Origin: Deltaproteobacteria bacterium | GTDB taxonomy: Bacteria > Desulfobacterota > DSM-4660 > Desulfatiglandales > HGW-15 | DNA length: 7,276 nucleotides | Assembly: GCA_030671095.1 (NCBI GenBank) | Contig: DAOVAK010000127.1 | Location: 1-7,276, forward strand | Reading direction: 5' to 3' | Shown here: in pieces, positions 5,598 to 7,276 of the stretch | Layout: each line of letters opens with the position of its first letter | How positions within the stretch are numbered: the stretch's first letter is position 1 | Translations under genes and position numbers: made by a program | The notes under the pieces: generated by a model | Databases searched by the model: none | The model's input: the letters and a program-made list of their open reading frames with translations, nothing else | Told to the model about the DNA's origin: nothing

Positions 5598-5787
5598 AAG
5601 GGGCAATGGGGCTTTCCGAAAGGCGATATCTCAAAAAAGATTCCACTGGACTCCGCAGTGGCCAAATATTTGGAGTTTACGCCCATGAGCTTATGGGAGT
5701 CTGCAACTGATTCATTAAACTCCAAATATTTGGCCACCGCCCTCTATGGCAATAGATATCGCCTTGAGGAAAGTGCCATTGCCCCTT
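5598..5787. repeat. nested long inverted-repeat element, MITE-like, between two mrpD paralogues
   Basis: The 190-bp segment folds back on itself. Outer arms 5598-5631 and 5754-5787 are complementary at 30 of 34 positions; the termini AAGGGGCAATGG and CCATTGCCCCTT are perfect over 12 bp. Inner arms 5658-5679 and 5716-5737 are a perfect 22-bp inverted repeat, each containing the palindrome CCAAATATTTGG. The central loop holds a quasi-palindrome, CCCATGAGCTTATGGG (5682-5697), and the left half a small stem CCACTG/CAGTGG (5643-5648, 5656-5661). The size, non-coding nature and terminal inverted repeats resemble a miniature inverted-repeat transposable element or another dispersed palindromic repeat. 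I found no unambiguous target-site duplication, and no transposase is present. Transcribed, it would form a very stable hairpin inside the operon message, possibly cleaved by RNase III or reducing expression of the downstream gene (inference). Confidence 0.75.
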
Positions 5788-5804
5788 AGCTTCTTAAAAT
5801 TTTA

Positions 5805-5820
5805 GAAAGAGTTGTCTTTC
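5805..5820 (+). promoter_or_regulatory. small hairpin upstream of the second mrpD start
   Basis: GAAAGA (5805-5810) pairs perfectly with TCTTTC (5815-5820) around a GTTG loop, ending 10 nt before ATG 5831. The only purine-rich, Shine-Dalgarno-like stretch near this start (AGAAAGAG, 5804-5811) lies in the hairpin and is too far from the ATG to be a standard site. It may modulate initiation, or may be chance. Confidence 0.3.
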
Positions 5821-5830
5821 GCCATTAAGA

Positions 5831-7276
5831 ATGGAAACCATCACATCCATAAAACCCCTTTTGGCTGTCCTGGTCTCGCTGTTGATCACGCCTGTTCTGG
5901 TTACCAGTAGATCACCCAACATGCGTGAGGCATGGACCTTTGTCGCCGCCGTTGCAAAGTTCCTGATCGTCGTTTCCATGCTCCCTGCCGTCTTAAGGGG
6001 GGCCGAGATCGTATACACGGTGGCTGAGGTGATCCCAGGGGTTGCGATCAAGTTTAGGGTCGATGCCATGGGGATGCTCTTTGCCCTTGTCTCATCTTCC
6101 CTATGGATTCTCACTTCAGCCTATTCCATAGGCTATATGCGAGGGCTGAATGAGCACAGCCAGACCCGGTATTTCTGCTATTTCGCCTTCGCCCTGTCGG
6201 CCACGATCGGGGTTGCGTTTTCAGCCAATCTACTGACCCTTTACCTCTTTTATGAGATGCTCTCTTTTGCCACCTATCCCCTGGTCACCCACCACCAGGA
6301 TGAAGAGGCGCGCAGCTCTGGGCGCAAGTATCTCCTCTACATCGTGGGCACCTCCATAGGATTTGTTCTTCCCGCCATGTTGATCTGTTACGACCTTACC
6401 GGCACCTTGGAATTTGCAAAACAGGGCTTTTTGGCTGGAACCGGATCAAAGGCCTTGATGGCATTCCTTATGCTCCTGCTCATTTTTGGATTTGCCAAGG
6501 TAGCCATTATGCCCCTTCATTCATGGCTTCCTGCGGCCATGGTGGCGCCCACGCCAGTCAGTGCCTTGCTCCATGCGGTGGCCGTTGTGAAGGTTGGCGC
6601 CTTCAGCGTTCTGCGGGTCATTACGGGCGTCTTTGGGTCTGACCTCTTGCTTTCCCTCCATCTTGGTACCGTCATCTGCTACATTGCTGCCTTCACTATC
6701 ATAGTGGCCTCACTCATTGCCCTTTCCCAAGATGAGCTGAAGCGACGTCTTGCTTTTTCAACAATAGGTCAGCTTTCCTATATCGTGCTTGGCGTTGCAC
6801 TGCTCTCCCCCATGGGGATGATAGGTGGTATGACCCATATCGCCATGCACGCCTTTGGAAAGATAACCCTCTTTTTTTGCGCCGGCGCTATCGTTGTGGC
6901 CACGGGCAAGAAGTATATTAGCCAAATGGTCGGCATAGGCAAAAGGATGCCAATCACGATGACGGCCTTTTTTATCGGCTCTTTAAGTGTAATCGGGCTT
7001 CCGCCCACCGGAGGATTTTTCAGTAAATGGTATATGGTCTTGGGAACGCTTCAGGCGGGTCAATGGCCCATGTTGATCGTGCTGCTTGTGAGCTCTTTGT
7101 TAAATGCCGCCTATTTCTTACCCATTGTGTACAAGGCCTTTTTCTGCACAGAGGAAGAGTCCATGTTTGAGAATAGAAGGCAAGAGGCCCCTCCGTGGTG
7201 TGTGGTCCCCCTGGTGGTGACAGCGGTTTGCTCTATTGTCCTATTTTTCTACCCCACGCCGTTTCTGAATTTGGCA
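5831..7276 (+). CDS. Na+/H+ antiporter subunit D family protein, second paralogue, 3'-truncated by the window
   Basis: Second MrpD/NuoL-like proton-channel subunit. There are 482 residues visible with no stop before the window end, so only the C-terminus is missing, since the family is about 490-510. The full set of channel residues is present: Glu142 in LYLFYEMLSFATYP (TM5), Lys223 in GFAKVAIMPLHSWLP (TM7), Lys254 in HAVAVVKVGAF (TM8), His336, His340 and Lys344 in THIAMHAFGKITLFF (TM10) and Lys399 in PPTGGFFSKWY (TM12). Its TM10 therefore differs from the first paralogue. The start is ATG 5831; the frame is closed upstream by TAA at 5795 and has no other usual start codon before 5831. No good Shine-Dalgarno is seen. 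Despite the 302-bp gap the orientation and context indicate the same operon, unless the element separates the transcripts. Together the two D subunits may replace the missing large N-terminal half of MrpA. Confidence 0.94.
   Translation, partial: METITSIKPLLAVLVSLLITPVLVTSRSPNMREAWTFVAAVAKFLIVVSMLPAVLRGAEIVYTVAEVIPGVAIKFRVDAMGMLFALVSSSLWILTSAYSIGYMRGLNEHSQTRYFCYFAFALSATIGVAFSANLLTLYLFYEMLSFATYPLVTHHQDEEARSSGRKYLLYIVGTSIGFVLPAMLICYDLTGTLEFAKQGFLAGTGSKALMAFLMLLLIFGFAKVAIMPLHSWLPAAMVAPTPVSALLHAVAVVKVGAFSVLRVITGVFGSDLLLSLHLGTVICYIAAFTIIVASLIALSQDELKRRLAFSTIGQLSYIVLGVALLSPMGMIGGMTHIAMHAFGKITLFFCAGAIVVATGKKYISQMVGIGKRMPITMTAFFIGSLSVIGLPPTGGFFSKWYMVLGTLQAGQWPMLIVLLVSSLLNAAYFLPIVYKAFFCTEEESMFENRRQEAPPWCVVPLVVTAVCSIVLFFYPTPFLNLA

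Noticed and set aside
5571..5789. 72-aa open frame on the + strand, and 66-aa frame on the - strand (5737-5537), as genes
   Set aside because: Both lie within or across the inverted-repeat element, have no good ribosome binding site, and match no family I recognise; their shared peptides are explained by the repeat arms.

Overview
This window is an ordinary-composition stretch of bacterial chromosome, all genes on the + strand. It holds the 3' part of a PAS-type sensor histidine kinase, then a tightly packed operon for an Mrp-type multisubunit monovalent cation/H+ antiporter. The subunit set resembles clusters I associate with anaerobic Desulfobacterota (former Deltaproteobacteria): MrpA split, a separate small DUF4040/MbhD-like subunit, and more than one MrpD paralogue. 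That assignment is an inference from gene content and protein style, with no marker gene to confirm it.

Layout: 1-1110 histidine kinase (start lies outside the window); 1111-1233 gap with a stem-loop; 1234-1821 mrpE; 1818-2102 mrpF; 2125-2448 mrpG; 2454-2699 MbhD/DUF4040-like subunit; 2696-3526 an MbhE-like domain fused to MrpB; 3527-3630 a gap filled by AATT-periodic, partly palindromic sequence; 3631-4041 mrpC; 4038-5528 first MrpD; 5529-5830 a 302-bp gap dominated by a nested long inverted repeat (about 190 bp, MITE-like); 5831 to the window end, a second MrpD paralogue lacking only its C-terminus.

How the genes work together: E, F, G, the MbhD-like and MbhE-like segments, B and C supply the small-subunit part of the membrane complex, and the two D paralogues supply NuoL/M/N-like proton channels. 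Several genes overlap by 4 bp or sit 5 bp apart, so E-F, MbhD-MbhE/B and C-D are probably translationally coupled. The order E-F-G-MbhD-MbhE/B-C-D is that of the antiporter half of archaeal membrane-bound hydrogenases (Mbh) as well as of stand-alone Mrp operons. No full-length MrpA and no hydrogenase gene is visible, so sequence downstream of 7276 decides whether this is a free antiporter or the membrane arm of a redox-driven complex.

I see no wholly new system. The least explained item is the nested inverted-repeat element between the two D genes. Next are the different TM10 residues in the two D paralogues, the histidine-rich loops in MrpC and the first MrpD, and the repetitive gap before mrpC.
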